Shown: positions 33,740 to 42,435, counted from the first letter of the stretch. The stretch: DNA of 64,000 nt from Mycobacterium sp. SMC-8 (GCF_025263565.1 NZ_CP079865.1:372001-436000); one strand, 5' to 3'. Notes: a model not told the origin generated them from the letters alone. A program made the numbers and translations.

Positions 33740-34543
33740 GTGCACGAACGCGTCTCGGTTCACAGCGTCACATTCCACGGCGCGCCGCTGTCCGAACTTC
33801 ATGAGTGCTGGCAGCGTCTGGACCTGAAAACGTTGAGCCTCACCGACACTCAACTGCTGGACCCGGCGCTGCCCACCCTTACGGCCAGACACGGCTACCG
33901 CACCCATGCCGTCTATCACCTGTTCGGCGAAGGCCGGATCCCGGTCGCACCGGCCGACGTCCGCGGCGCCCGTGACGCGCTCGACCGTGTCGTGGACGCT
34001 GCGGCCGCAGTCGACGCCCGCATGATCTACCTCCTCACCGGCGGCCGTGGACCGTTGAACTGGCGCGATGCCGCCGAAGCGTTCTGCGCGGCCGTGGCCC
34101 CGTCCCGGGCGCGGGCCCGCGAGGCGGGCGTCGAGGTGGCGATCGAGAACGCGTCGAGCCTGTACGCCGACATCCACATCGCCCACTCGTTGCGCGACAC
34201 CAGCACGCTCGCCCACATGGGCGACCTCGCTATCTGCCTCGACGTCTTCCACTGCTGGGCCGAAGCCGATCTGCCCACCCTCGTGCAGCGCGCCCTACCC
34301 CGCGTGTGCCTGATACAGCTGAGCGACTACGTGCTGGGAGATCGGGCGCTGCCCGCGCGCGCGGTACCGGGCGACGGCGCGATCCCACTCCAACCACTGA
34401 TCTCTCAGGTGATCAGCGCCGGCTACTCCCACGGTTTCGACCTCGAGCTGATCGGTCCGCGCATCGACCGGGAAGGCCGCGAGGCCGCCGCCCGCCGGGC
34501 CTGCACGGTGGTTTCGGACATGCTCACCCGGGCCGGGGCCTGA
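33740..34543 (+). CDS. sugar phosphate isomerase/epimerase-like TIM-barrel protein
   Basis: 267 residues. The AP-endonuclease-2/xylose-isomerase-like barrel is suggested by VEVAIENASSLYADIHIA (metal Glu in IEN, about 135), LAICLDVFHCW (Asp and His, about 163-168), VCLIQLSDYVLGD and FDLELIGPRI (Glu near the C-terminus). These are the usual metal positions of this family. It may isomerise or hydrate a small hydroxy compound; the partner genes give no clear clue. GTG start, 10 bp after the sulfotransferase stop. Confidence 0.8.
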   Translation: MHERVSVHSVTFHGAPLSELHECWQRLDLKTLSLTDTQLLDPALPTLTARHGYRTHAVYHLFGEGRIPVAPADVRGARDALDRVVDAAAAVDARMIYLLTGGRGPLNWRDAAEAFCAAVAPSRARAREAGVEVAIENASSLYADIHIAHSLRDTSTLAHMGDLAICLDVFHCWAEADLPTLVQRALPRVCLIQLSDYVLGDRALPARAVPGDGAIPLQPLISQVISAGYSHGFDLELIGPRIDREGREAAARRACTVVSDMLTRAGA

Positions 34544-35751
34544 TGGCGTTCGGTGACGGACCCGACGACGCGGCGCTGCGCGCGGCGTGGACATCGTTCT
34601 GCGACCGGCTGCGCAGCGCCGGCGATCAGGTGTTCAAGGATTACAACGCCGCAACCAGCGTCCAGCGCGCCGACGCGATGCGCGCGTTGACCCAGAACCT
34701 GGGTCAGGCTTTTGACCTCGCGCTGGAGACCGCCGATCCGCGGTACCCGGTCGTGCACGCGTTCAGCACTCCGCTGCGCAAGCTCGGCGGTGACTGCGCT
34801 GACTTCGCCTATCACCAGGCGTGGATCGGCGGCTCCCACGTCTACCGGCTCAGCGGGAACCGCGGCACGGCACCGTTTTTCAACATCACCGTCCAGGGAG
34901 CTCGCCCGGCCGGACCCGGCGTACTGCACGAACCGTTCGGAGACGTTCCCGAGACGAACCTGTCCGGTGATCAGCTGACCACCACGCCCGACGGTGATTT
35001 CGTGCTCTACGTGGGCGGACCGCGCCGGGGCCCGAACTGGCTGCCCACCACCGGCGACTCCCGGAAGCTGTTCATCCGTCAAGGTTTCGACGGGTGGGAC
35101 GAACGCCCGGCCGAACTGCACATCGAACGGGTCGGCATGCGGTCCCCGCGGCCGGTGCCGACGGTCGCCGAGCTGGTACCCGCGATCGAATGGGCGGCTG
35201 ACTTCCTCAGCGGGGTGATGTCCGACTGGCCGGAGTTCCCGTTCGCCCACGGCGGGGTGGACGCCGACCGGCCGAACCGGTTTCCCGGCCTGCAGACCTC
35301 CGAGGGCGACGTCCGACGCGGCCGCGCGGCGGCGAACATGTACTGGGAGCTCGGCGCCGACGACGCGTTGATCATCGAGTTCGACGCGCACGAGGGCCTG
35401 TGGAATCTGACCAACATGGGCGTGTTCTTCACCAGCATGGACTACCTGTACCGCCCCGTGAGCTACACCCCGAGCCGTGCCGCGGTGGACGGCGACGGCC
35501 GGATCCGCATCGTGATGGCCCATGACGATCCCGGTGTCCACAACTGGCTGGACACACAGGGATTCGAGCGGGGGAACCTTACCTACCGGCACATGCTGGC
35601 CGGGGCACCGGCGGTGCTGGAAACCCGGCTGGTCGGACGATCGGAGCTGGCCGGCGCGCTTCCCGCGGACACCGCCAGGACCACCCCGCCCCAGCGGGCC
35701 CGTCAGCTGCACGAACGCTTCGACGGTATCCGGCGCCGACACCGGCTGTGA
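34543..35751 (+). CDS. DUF1214-type hypothetical protein
   Basis: 402 residues. Late segments DALIIEFDAHEGLWNLTNMGVFFTSMDYLYRPVSYTP and IRIVMAHDDPGVHNWLDTQGFERG match the C-terminal pattern of DUF1214/DUF1254-like proteins, where W-x-x-x-x and N-W-L-D-T are hallmarks. The function of the family is unknown; in mycobacteria it often lies beside oxidoreductase or sulfotransferase genes. The ATG overlaps the previous stop by 1 bp. No signal peptide or membrane segment is seen. Confidence 0.8.
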   Translation: MAFGDGPDDAALRAAWTSFCDRLRSAGDQVFKDYNAATSVQRADAMRALTQNLGQAFDLALETADPRYPVVHAFSTPLRKLGGDCADFAYHQAWIGGSHVYRLSGNRGTAPFFNITVQGARPAGPGVLHEPFGDVPETNLSGDQLTTTPDGDFVLYVGGPRRGPNWLPTTGDSRKLFIRQGFDGWDERPAELHIERVGMRSPRPVPTVAELVPAIEWAADFLSGVMSDWPEFPFAHGGVDADRPNRFPGLQTSEGDVRRGRAAANMYWELGADDALIIEFDAHEGLWNLTNMGVFFTSMDYLYRPVSYTPSRAAVDGDGRIRIVMAHDDPGVHNWLDTQGFERGNLTYRHMLAGAPAVLETRLVGRSELAGALPADTARTTPPQRARQLHERFDGIRRRHRL

Positions 35752-35760
35752 CGCGGCGCC

Positions 35761-36168
35761 TCAGCGGCGTCCGACACTGCCCTCCCACGGATTCCACGAC
35801 CGGCTGTGCTCGACCACGTGGAGGAAATAGGCGTAATTGGCGGCGATCATCGCCAGCACCGGCACGATCAGCGCGAGCACCCACTCGACCACGCCCCCCG
35901 GCCTGACGACGACGATCACCGCCGCCGGCGCCACCGCCAGCAGCAACAGCGTCAACCCCTTGCGCCACATGCCTTTGACGAAGAAGTAGACCGGTCCGAA
36001 CAGCAACGCGAACGGATTGGTCGCGATGCGGGCCTTGTCCCACAGGCTCAGCGCGCGGTAGGCCTGCTTACCCTCGGGGCTGGATCCCACCGGACCGTAG
36101 GTCTCGAAATAGGCAAAGCGGATCCGCCACGTCTCCGAGAGACGCCAGACGTCGTACCCGCCCACCAT
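35761..36168 (-). CDS. DUF2628 membrane protein
   Basis: 135 residues. The sequence follows the DUF2628 pattern: an N-terminal soluble part with YRALSLWDKARIATNPFALLFGPVYFFVKGMWRKGL and then two hydrophobic helices (about 74-88 and 95-117). Such small inner-membrane proteins have no established role. It is convergent with the DUF1214 gene. A TAGGCT box 6 nt before the ATG suggests a leaderless message. Confidence 0.8.
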   Translation of the reverse strand: MVGGYDVWRLSETWRIRFAYFETYGPVGSSPEGKQAYRALSLWDKARIATNPFALLFGPVYFFVKGMWRKGLTLLLLAVAPAAVIVVVRPGGVVEWVLALIVPVLAMIAANYAYFLHVVEHSRSWNPWEGSVGRR

Positions 36169-36174
36169 CCAACC

Positions 36175-36180
36175 AGCCTA
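36175..36180 (-). promoter_or_regulatory. -10 box of leaderless DUF2628 gene
   Basis: On the minus strand TAGGCT lies 6 nt before the ATG at 36168, fitting TANNNT and a leaderless start. No ribosome site is present. Confidence 0.4.
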
Positions 36181-36229
36181 AAGTCCGGCCGGAGTCCTTA
36201 CATGCAGAAATTCTCCCGACGGTCCGCGG

Positions 36230-37303
36230 TCACCACATCAGGCCACGGATCATCTCCGTGGGCGGGATGTCCTCGACCGCGACGAGGCCGGCCGGAGCGC
36301 GGCACACCCAGTCGATCGCGTTGACCGCCCGGGCCGCCGTCGACACGCAGCCGGCATCGGTGACGTCGAGCACCGGGTGGGACAGGTGGGTGCTCACCTC
36401 GACGCGGGGCTCGCCCTCGACGATGACCTTGTGCACCCCGCTCAGCCCCTCCGGCGGATATTCCCAGTCGGGTGCGGCCGCCGGTGTCAACCGGGTGGTG
36501 TGCTCGACGGTGATCAGCGGCACGCCGACCCGAACCCCTTCGGCGGCGAACCGCACGCCCGCGAGCTGCCCCGGCTCGACCGTCATCATCGTGCACTCGA
36601 TCCGCTCCGGGGTGTACCAGGGCTCGTACCGCTGACGCACCTCGTCCAATTCGACGCCGAGGTGGCCGGCGAGGCTGCGCACCAGCCCGCCGAACATCGA
36701 GGTGATGACCCCGGGCTGGAACGCCATCGGCAGCTCGTCATCGGGCGTGGTGCCGAAACCCATGGCGGTGCCGGTGTATTCGTAGTCGTCGTAGTTGCCG
36801 TAGTCGAAGATCTCCTGCACCGTCACCGATTCGGCGCGGGTGACCAGGCTCAGCGCGGCATGCACCGCGGTGTCTCCGGAGTAGCCGGGGTCGATGCCGT
36901 TGACATACAGCGACGCGTTGCCGGCCGCGCAGGCCTGCTCCAGCGGATCCCGTAGCCAGGGGTCGGCCTGATGCGGCGTCACCAACCACACCATCGAGGT
37001 GCCGACCACATTGATCCCGGAGGCGAGGAAGCGCGACATCTGCTCGATCGCCTCCATCGGGCGCGTCTCCCCCAGTGCGGTGTAGACCACGCAGTCCGGT
37101 GACAGCGCGATCAGCGCGTCGAGGTCGTCAGTCGCGACCACACCCGTGGGCTCCGTCATTCCGCACAGCTCCGCGGCGTCGCGGCCGATCTTGGCCGGGC
37201 CGGCGGCGTGCACGCCGACCAGTTCCAGATCCGGACGTCCGATCACCGCCCGTAGTGAGTGTCTCCCGGCATTGCCCGTGGAGAACTGAACCACTCTGCG
37301 CAC
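36230..37303 (-). CDS. dihydrodipicolinate reductase-like NAD(P)-binding protein
   Basis: 357 residues. N-terminal Rossmann start RRVVQFSTGNAGRHSLRAVIGRPDLELVG (2-30) and the middle SLYVNGIDPGYSGD (about 130-143) are typical of the DapB-like/2,4-diaminopentanoate dehydrogenase-like family that is expanded in mycobacteria. Two relatives lie at 44063 and 45133. Reported relatives are NAD(P)H-dependent amine or imine enzymes, but the mycobacterial group is uncharacterised. It ends 61 bp before the DUF2628 start. Confidence 0.82.
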   Translation of the reverse strand: MRRVVQFSTGNAGRHSLRAVIGRPDLELVGVHAAGPAKIGRDAAELCGMTEPTGVVATDDLDALIALSPDCVVYTALGETRPMEAIEQMSRFLASGINVVGTSMVWLVTPHQADPWLRDPLEQACAAGNASLYVNGIDPGYSGDTAVHAALSLVTRAESVTVQEIFDYGNYDDYEYTGTAMGFGTTPDDELPMAFQPGVITSMFGGLVRSLAGHLGVELDEVRQRYEPWYTPERIECTMMTVEPGQLAGVRFAAEGVRVGVPLITVEHTTRLTPAAAPDWEYPPEGLSGVHKVIVEGEPRVEVSTHLSHPVLDVTDAGCVSTAARAVNAIDWVCRAPAGLVAVEDIPPTEMIRGLMW

Positions 37304-37318
37304 TCGACACCGCTTTAC

Positions 37319-37544
37319 TCAATAGTCGGGGATGGGCAGCGGCGAATTGTTCGAGTCGATGCCGCCGTCCACGTGGAAGATTGCGTTGGTGGCATAGCAG
37401 TCGCGCGTGGACAGATACACGCACAACCTCCCGAGGTCCTCGACGTCGCCCAGGCGATGCAAGGGCGTCGCCTCTTTCATCTTCTCCAGCGACCCGGGTA
37501 ACAAGTCAAGGCTTCCCTGTAAACCGTCTGTCGCGAACGATCAT
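37319..37544 (-). pseudogene. internally deleted short-chain dehydrogenase
   Basis: A GAGGAGG site and ATG (37544) begin MIVRDRRFTGKP, which looks like the start of an SDR, but a stop follows after 12 codons. In another frame the last 61 codons of an SDR are intact: PLHRLGDVEDLGRLCVYLSTRDCYATNAIFHVDGG, with the usual GG end. The central roughly 180 residues, including the cofactor loop and the catalytic Y-x-x-x-K, are missing. A good promoter still precedes the fragment. It is 15 bp from the DapB-like gene. Confidence 0.7.
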
Positions 37545-37570
37545 GGGTTCCTCCTCGTCGAGGTGAGCCC

Positions 37571-37599
37571 ATCTAACGGCACTGTCTGACCCAAGTCAA
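37571..37599 (-). promoter_or_regulatory. sigA-like promoter of SDR remnant with TGAC-N4-GTCA operator
   Basis: On the minus strand TTGACT (37599-37594), a 17-bp spacer and TTAGAT (37576-37571) form a near-consensus promoter pointing at the SDR remnant. TGACCCAAGTCA (37587-37598) covers its -35 side. The same TGAC-N4-GTCA pattern lies over the divergent promoter. Confidence 0.6.
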
Positions 37600-37699
37600 C
37601 AAACTAGCGTGCACCAGTTCCGCGAGCAGACACAAACTCGCACGTTATCAGCCATAATTACGCGATTTTGCGTCTGCTCGGCCGCCAATAAAATGCCTA

Positions 37700-37731
37700 T
37701 TGACTCAATCTTGACGCTGACTATAGTCAGC
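37700..37731 (+). promoter_or_regulatory. leaderless promoter of TetR operon with 16-bp palindromic operator
   Basis: TTGACT (37700-37705) and TATAGT (37722-37727) are 16 bp apart, and the ATG follows at 37736, so transcription should begin within 1-2 nt of the start codon; no ribosome site exists. The perfect palindrome GCTGACTATAGTCAGC (37716-37731) covers the -10 box and contains TGAC-N4-GTCA. Binding there, for example by the TetR protein encoded at 38471, would block the promoter. Confidence 0.65.
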
Positions 37732-37735
37732 AAAC

Positions 37736-38467
37736 ATGAACCTGCCGACGCTGAACCTGGGCCGTCGTCGCAGTAGCGATCCCCCGCGGCGGGCATCGGC
37801 GAGCGGGCTCGACGAGCACATGGCGGAATCCCAGCGCGCGCAGCGCCAGGCCGACAAGTGGCTCATCTCCGGCAGCCTGCTGATCGGCACCGCGGCACTG
37901 GGCATCTTCGGCCTCCCCTTGTTTTTGCGTGGGGTGTGGCTACTGCGCAAGGCGCAGCGCAACGGATTGTCGGTGCGCCCCATGCTGGTCACTCTCATCG
38001 GCTACCTGGTCATCATCGATGCCGCGATCAACACGGTCGGCTGGGCGCTCGATCTCGTCGCCAACCACACGATCCTGGCGCGAATCCTGTTGAACGGCTG
38101 GGGCGCGATGTTCGACGCCGGCTACTTCTGGCACTACAACGAGCTCTGGCTGGGCGGCGCGGCGGGGCCGGGTGAGAAAGCCATGGAAGTCGGCATGATC
38201 CTGACGGTCTTCACCATGCGCATCGCCGCGGGCATCGGCTTCCTGCAGATGAAGCGGTGGGGCCACCAGTGGATGATCATCACGTGCTGGATGGGCATCG
38301 TCATCTGGTGCCTGTACGTGTTCAACATGACGATGTACGCCGACGTTCGGTTCGCCGGCGTGGTCCTGCCCGTCGTCGGCTGGTGGCTCTACGACATCTT
38401 CTACATCACACCGTTTCTGGCGATCCCGTATCTGCATTCGGTCAACCGCGAGATCTTCTCGGACTGA
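37736..38467 (+). CDS. six-helix membrane protein of unknown family (paralogue A)
   Basis: 243 residues. After a polar N-terminus (1-40) come hydrophobic stretches near 42-70, 82-105, 113-135, 150-172, 178-201 and 206-232. It is about three-quarters identical by eye to the protein at 41696. Acidic and histidine residues kept in both lie in or beside the membrane: Asp106, His111, Asp127, His133, Glu136 ([11 protein letters not shown]), His177 (RWGHQW), Asp203, Asp220 and His234. This could be a metal site. I do not recognise the family. It is the first gene of the TetR-NorD/NorQ-P450 operon. Confidence 0.75.
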   Translation: MNLPTLNLGRRRSSDPPRRASASGLDEHMAESQRAQRQADKWLISGSLLIGTAALGIFGLPLFLRGVWLLRKAQRNGLSVRPMLVTLIGYLVIIDAAINTVGWALDLVANHTILARILLNGWGAMFDAGYFWHYNELWLGGAAGPGEKAMEVGMILTVFTMRIAAGIGFLQMKRWGHQWMIITCWMGIVIWCLYVFNMTMYADVRFAGVVLPVVGWWLYDIFYITPFLAIPYLHSVNREIFSD

Positions 38468-38470
38468 CTG

Positions 38471-39073
38471 ATGACGCCACAGGTCCGGCAGTCAGCGCGC
38501 GAATTGCGCCGATTACAGACGCGGGAACGGATACTCGGCGCCGCGATCGCCGAGTTCCAAGCGTCGGGCATGGCGGGTGCTGACGTCGGCGCCATCGTCT
38601 CGGCGGCGGGTGTCGCCCACGGCACCTTCTTCTTCCACTTCCCGAGTAAAGAGCACGTGCTGCTCGAGTTGGAACGGCGCGAAGAATCGCGCATGGCAGC
38701 GGAACTCACTCGCTACCTGAACCAGGCACATGACCTGGCCGCGGCACTGACGAAAGTGGTCCAGCTGATCTCCGCACTGGAGCAACGCTTCGGCCCGCTG
38801 CTGTTCAAAGAGCTACTGGCGCTGCACTTCTCGCCGACGCGGCCGAGCAACGACGAATGGTCGGACCATCCCGTCATCGTCTCCTTGGTCGGCGAGATCG
38901 AGCGGGCCCGGGGCGACGGAGAAGTCCATCCCGAAGTGGACGCGTTCTACAGTGCCGCGTTCTTCCTACTCGGCATCTACGGAGTGCTGACCACCGTTAC
39001 CCGCAGCGACATCCGCGACGCGATGCTGGCCAATCTGATCACCACTGCACTACGAGGACTGGAGACCCGATGA
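38471..39073 (+). CDS. TetR-family transcriptional regulator
   Basis: 200 residues. The helix-turn-helix is at about 18-62: ERILGAAIAEFQASGMAGADVGAIVSAAGVAHGTFFFHFPSKEHVL, with the usual F-x-x-F-x-x-K end. The C-terminal ligand domain (65-200) has no recognisable sensor motif. It begins 3 bp after paralogue A and probably represses its own operon and the divergent SDR remnant through the TGAC-N4-GTCA sites at 37587 and 37716. The inducing ligand is unknown. Confidence 0.9.
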   Translation: MTPQVRQSARELRRLQTRERILGAAIAEFQASGMAGADVGAIVSAAGVAHGTFFFHFPSKEHVLLELERREESRMAAELTRYLNQAHDLAAALTKVVQLISALEQRFGPLLFKELLALHFSPTRPSNDEWSDHPVIVSLVGEIERARGDGEVHPEVDAFYSAAFFLLGIYGVLTTVTRSDIRDAMLANLITTALRGLETR

Positions 39074-39111
39074 CCATCGAAAAGCCCTTACTGCTAGGAG
39101 AACTCACATGA
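39070..39111 (+). other. 13-codon bridging frame between TetR and small membrane gene
   Basis: MTIEKPLLLGELT: its ATG overlaps the TetR stop (ATGA) and its TGA overlaps the ATG of the 35-residue membrane protein (39108). It contains that gene's ribosome site (AGGAGA). It may only be a by-product of tight packing, but it would allow reinitiating ribosomes to pass on. Confidence 0.4.
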
Positions 39112-39215
39112 CAGGCTGGATCTGGGAAATCCTGCGATACGTCGCGGCCTGGGGCGGCACCGGGCTGATCATCTGGTTCTGGTATTGGATGTTCTCCAAC
39201 ATCGGCACCTTCTGA
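39108..39215 (+). CDS. 35-residue single-helix membrane protein
   Basis: Start ATG preceded by AGGAGA at good spacing. The short protein is almost wholly hydrophobic and tryptophan rich (GTGLIIWFWYWMF in the middle), consistent with one transmembrane helix. It lies between the TetR and NorD-like genes and ends 4 bp before the latter. Small helices of this kind are often subunits of membrane enzyme complexes; here that is inference from context. No homologue is recalled. Confidence 0.7.
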   Translation: MTGWIWEILRYVAAWGGTGLIIWFWYWMFSNIGTF

Positions 39216-39219
39216 GTTG

Positions 39220-40752
39220 ATGACCGAACTCTCCGATGCACACGCCATGGCGGTCGAGCGCAGTTGCGCGCTCACCGCGGTCGCGTTGAGCGGGCAGCGT
39301 CGGACCGGCGCCCACCTCGTCAGCGGAGCCCACCGTGGCTTCGGACTGAGCTCGATGCTCGATGTCGTGCACGTGCCGTATCCGGTGTGGCAGCGGGACT
39401 GGACCCGCCGCACCGTGACATGCGGCATCGCTCTGCAATGTTCACCGTCCAAGGACCGGATCATCGACTACAGGCTTCATGAACTGTCCGCGCGTGAGCT
39501 GGCCGCGCTGCATCTCGTCGAAGCCGAAGTGGCGCTGGGTTGGGTCGCCGCGAACTGGCCGGGACTGCTCGCCGAGTTTCGGCGCGTCCTCCCCGACCTT
39601 GCCGCCCTCGACTCTGACATGGACGGCGGGGAGATGCTCAACCGCGCGGTCGCATTGTCCCGTACCCACCAACCCCTCACTGTGGACCCGCTGGTCGGAC
39701 ATCTGCCGCGGGCGTACACGCTGCCGCAGGGACTGTCCGACAAGCTGCGGCGCTCGTTCGGGCGGCTGCCGTGGACCACCAACCAGAAGCGGGTACCGCA
39801 ACCGCACTCCGTGCCCGCTGGGGGCGACGGCGGCGTCCGTAACCCCAATCTGCCTCCGCCGAGCCGGCCGCAGGACAACGACCTCGACGTCACCCCGGAG
39901 CACCGCCCGGGCATCCCGTATCCGGAATGGAACGCATGGACTGAGAGCTTCCTGCCTGACCACGTCGCCGTCCTCGAGCGCACCCACCAAGGCCGTGCCG
40001 GGGAACCGGGAGCCATCGCGGTCGACGTCCGTAAGTGGTTCGAGAAGAACACGCACCGCGCGATGAAGAACCGCCTCGAGGATGGCTCCGACCTCGACGT
40101 CGACCAGTACGTGGGCCACTACATCGACGTGACCACCGGAGAAGCGGTGGAGCCACGGATCTTCCGCGAATTGCTGCCCGCCAGCCGCGACGTCACCACA
40201 GCTCTACTGCTGGACGGCAGTTCCTCTCTCGGCGTGCACGGCGGCACCGTGTTCAAGCTGGAGCTCGCCTGTGCCGACGCACTGTCGCGGGCGATGACGA
40301 CCGCACAGGAACGCCACGGCATCTTCGTCTTCACCGGCAACACCCGGCACCGCGTCGAGGTGACCTGTCTCAAGGACTTCGCCGACCGAAGATTCGTCCC
40401 GCCGGGAAGCCTCGGACTGGGCACCAGCGGGTACACCCGCCTCGGTGCTCCCCTGCGCCACCTCACGAGCAGGCTGCTCGCCCAGCCGTCGGAACGGCGC
40501 CTGGTCATCGTGATCGGCGACGGGCTGATCTCGGACGAGGGCTACGAGGGGCGCTATGCCTGGGCCGACGCCGCCCACGCCGTCGAGGAGGCGCGCGATG
40601 CCGGCGTCTCGATGTACTACGTCGGCATCGGCCCGGTCCGGGTTGACCCACTGCCGGAAGTGTTCGGCCCCAAGCGTTCTCAACGAATCCGCCGGGTCGA
40701 GGACCTTCCTCGCGTCCTCGCCAACGTTCACAGGGAGCTGGTATCCGCATGA
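39220..40752 (+). CDS. NorD/CoxE-like von Willebrand factor A domain protein
   Basis: 510 residues. The C-terminal half (about 325-505) is a VWA domain with the MIDAS motif DGSSS from Asp332, a threonine in GTSGYTRLG and IVIGDGLISDEGY. The N-terminal half is a helical region as in NorD, the partner of the NorQ ATPase. NorQ/NorD (also CbbQ/CbbO) pairs insert metal or remodel metalloenzymes. The following gene overlaps by 4 bp and encodes the ATPase. The target here is probably the membrane proteins or another enzyme of this operon. Confidence 0.85.
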   Translation: MTELSDAHAMAVERSCALTAVALSGQRRTGAHLVSGAHRGFGLSSMLDVVHVPYPVWQRDWTRRTVTCGIALQCSPSKDRIIDYRLHELSARELAALHLVEAEVALGWVAANWPGLLAEFRRVLPDLAALDSDMDGGEMLNRAVALSRTHQPLTVDPLVGHLPRAYTLPQGLSDKLRRSFGRLPWTTNQKRVPQPHSVPAGGDGGVRNPNLPPPSRPQDNDLDVTPEHRPGIPYPEWNAWTESFLPDHVAVLERTHQGRAGEPGAIAVDVRKWFEKNTHRAMKNRLEDGSDLDVDQYVGHYIDVTTGEAVEPRIFRELLPASRDVTTALLLDGSSSLGVHGGTVFKLELACADALSRAMTTAQERHGIFVFTGNTRHRVEVTCLKDFADRRFVPPGSLGLGTSGYTRLGAPLRHLTSRLLAQPSERRLVIVIGDGLISDEGYEGRYAWADAAHAVEEARDAGVSMYYVGIGPVRVDPLPEVFGPKRSQRIRRVEDLPRVLANVHRELVSA

Positions 40753-41552
40753 CCGACCAGACGTATCTCACCAACGGCAATGAGGTGCAGCTCTTCGAGC
40801 AGGCCTACCGGCAGCGGCTGCCGGTGATGCTGACCGGGCCCACCGGATGCGGAAAGACCCGCCTGGTCGAGCACCTGGGTCTGCTGCTGGGCCGTCCCGT
40901 GGTAACCATCAGCTGCCACGACGATCTGACGAGCTCGGACCTGGTCGGCCGGTTCACCGTCACCGGCGGGGACGTGGTGTGGACCGACGGGCCGCTGACC
41001 CGGGCGGTCAAGGCCGGGGCCATCTGCTATCTCGACGAGGTCGTCGAAGCGCGGCACGACTCATTGGCCGTGCTGCATTCGCTGACCGATCACCGGCGCA
41101 CCCTCTACCTCGACCGGGCGGGCGAAGTGGTGCAGGCGCCGGATGAGTTCATGCTGGTCTGCTCCTACAACCCGGCCTACCGCAGCTCCCTCAAGGAACT
41201 CAAACCGTCGTTCCGGCAACGGTTCGTCACGCTGCCGATGGGTTACCTGCCTCCCGAGCGGGAAGCCGAGGTGATCGTCGCCGAGGCAGGCATCGGTCTT
41301 GCGACCGCTCAGCGGCTGGTCCGGTGCGCCAACGCGATCCGCACGGCCGACGAAGCGTTTCACTTCGAACCGCCGTCGACCCGCGTGCTCGTCACCGCCG
41401 CACATCTGATCGCCGCCGGCGCCTCCGAGCTGGAAGCGGCCGAGGCGTGTGTGCTCGCCCCGCTGTCCAGTGACGGCGGCGTCTCCGAAGGCCTGCGGGA
41501 AGTGGCTGCGGCCAGCCTCGCCGCCGCCGACAGCCCGACCCCCAACCGTTAG
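40749..41552 (+). CDS. NorQ/CbbQ-like MoxR-type AAA+ ATPase
   Basis: 267 residues. Walker A GPTGCGKT (30-37), Walker B ICYLDEV (92-98), sensor-1 CSYNPAYRSSLKELKPSFRQRF (about 138-159) with the NPxYRSSLKELKPSFRxRF run that marks NorQ/CbbQ, and a C-terminal CbbQ_C-like helical part. It forms hexameric rings that, with the VWA partner, activate a metal enzyme. It overlaps the NorD-like gene by 4 bp and precedes a 43-residue membrane protein by 15 bp. Confidence 0.9.
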   Translation: MTDQTYLTNGNEVQLFEQAYRQRLPVMLTGPTGCGKTRLVEHLGLLLGRPVVTISCHDDLTSSDLVGRFTVTGGDVVWTDGPLTRAVKAGAICYLDEVVEARHDSLAVLHSLTDHRRTLYLDRAGEVVQAPDEFMLVCSYNPAYRSSLKELKPSFRQRFVTLPMGYLPPEREAEVIVAEAGIGLATAQRLVRCANAIRTADEAFHFEPPSTRVLVTAAHLIAAGASELEAAEACVLAPLSSDGGVSEGLREVAAASLAAADSPTPNR

Positions 41553-41567
41553 AAAGGAATCGACGAC

Positions 41568-41699
41568 ATGGTCGACCAGAAGGAACGCAACCGCAAGAAG
41601 GCTCTCATCATCCTGCAGGTCGTCGTCTACGGATATCTGCTGGTGATGTTTCTGATCCAGCTCTACATGTCGTTCGCCCGGGGGTGGTGGGAGCTGTGA
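41568..41699 (+). CDS. 43-residue single-helix membrane protein
   Basis: ATG with GAAAGGA upstream. A basic, polar N-terminus ([12 protein letters not shown]) is followed by one hydrophobic helix (about 13-36) and a short WW-containing end, so it is a small membrane protein with its N-terminus probably inside the cell. Its stop overlaps the GTG of the next gene (GTGA). No family is recognised. Confidence 0.72.
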   Translation: MVDQKERNRKKALIILQVVVYGYLLVMFLIQLYMSFARGWWEL

Positions 41700-42424
41700 A
41701 CATCCCGCTACTGAAGCAGAAGTCGGCGGCCATCAAGGCCAGCGTTCCGTCCGGTTCGGTCAATCTGGACGAGCACCACGACGAGTCCCGGCAGGCCCAG
41801 CGCCGCGCCGACAAGTGGATGATCGCCGGCGCCGCACTGATGGGGATGTGGGCGCCCGGCCTGATCGGCCTGCCCATCTTCATGCGCGGAGTGTGGTTGC
41901 AGCGGCAGGCATTACGGGCGGGCCTGTCGGTCCGTCCGATGATCGTCACGCTCATCGGCTATCTGGTGCTGATCGACGGGATGCTCAACAGCCTCGGCTG
42001 GGCGCTCGACCTGGTCGCCAACCACACCCTGATCAACCGCGTGCTGATGGTCGGTTGGGGCGCGATGTTCGATGCCGGCTACTTCTGGCACTACAACGAG
42101 GCGTGGATCGGCGGCGCCGCTGCACCCGGCGAGAAGTCGATGGTGTTCGGCATGATCCTCACCGTCTTCGCGATGCGCTGCGCCGCGGCGATCGGGTTCC
42201 TTCAGATGAAGCGGTGGGGCCATCAGTGGATGATCATCACCTGCTGGATGGGCGTACTCATCTGGTGCCTGTACGTGTTCAACATGACCATGTACGCCGA
42301 CGTGCGGTACGCGGGCGTCGTGTTCCCGGTCATCGGCTGGTGGCTCTACGACATCTTCTACATCACACCGTTTCTCGCCATCCCCTACCTGCACACGGTC
42401 AACCGCGAGATCTTCTCGGACTAA
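41696..42424 (+). CDS. six-helix membrane protein of unknown family (paralogue B)
   Basis: 242 residues from GTG at 41696, which overlaps the previous stop and gives the same N-terminal shape (MNIPLL) as paralogue A (MNLPTL). Helices lie at the same places as in A. Blocks kept unchanged between the two include [52 protein letters not shown], and [19 protein letters not shown]. Two similar copies in one operon could form a heterodimer. Function unknown; the position next to NorD/NorQ-like genes suggests a metal-bearing membrane enzyme. Confidence 0.78.
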   Translation: MNIPLLKQKSAAIKASVPSGSVNLDEHHDESRQAQRRADKWMIAGAALMGMWAPGLIGLPIFMRGVWLQRQALRAGLSVRPMIVTLIGYLVLIDGMLNSLGWALDLVANHTLINRVLMVGWGAMFDAGYFWHYNEAWIGGAAAPGEKSMVFGMILTVFAMRCAAAIGFLQMKRWGHQWMIITCWMGVLIWCLYVFNMTMYADVRYAGVVFPVIGWWLYDIFYITPFLAIPYLHTVNREIFSD

Positions 42425-42435
42425 GGAGTTCAACT

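Noticed and set aside
37736..42424. Copper membrane monooxygenase (PmoA/PmoC-like) or AveC-like spirocyclase
   Set aside because: Length and helix number are similar, but I cannot find the D-x3-H-x12-H ligand pattern of PmoC or any convincing run shared with AveC, so no name is given.
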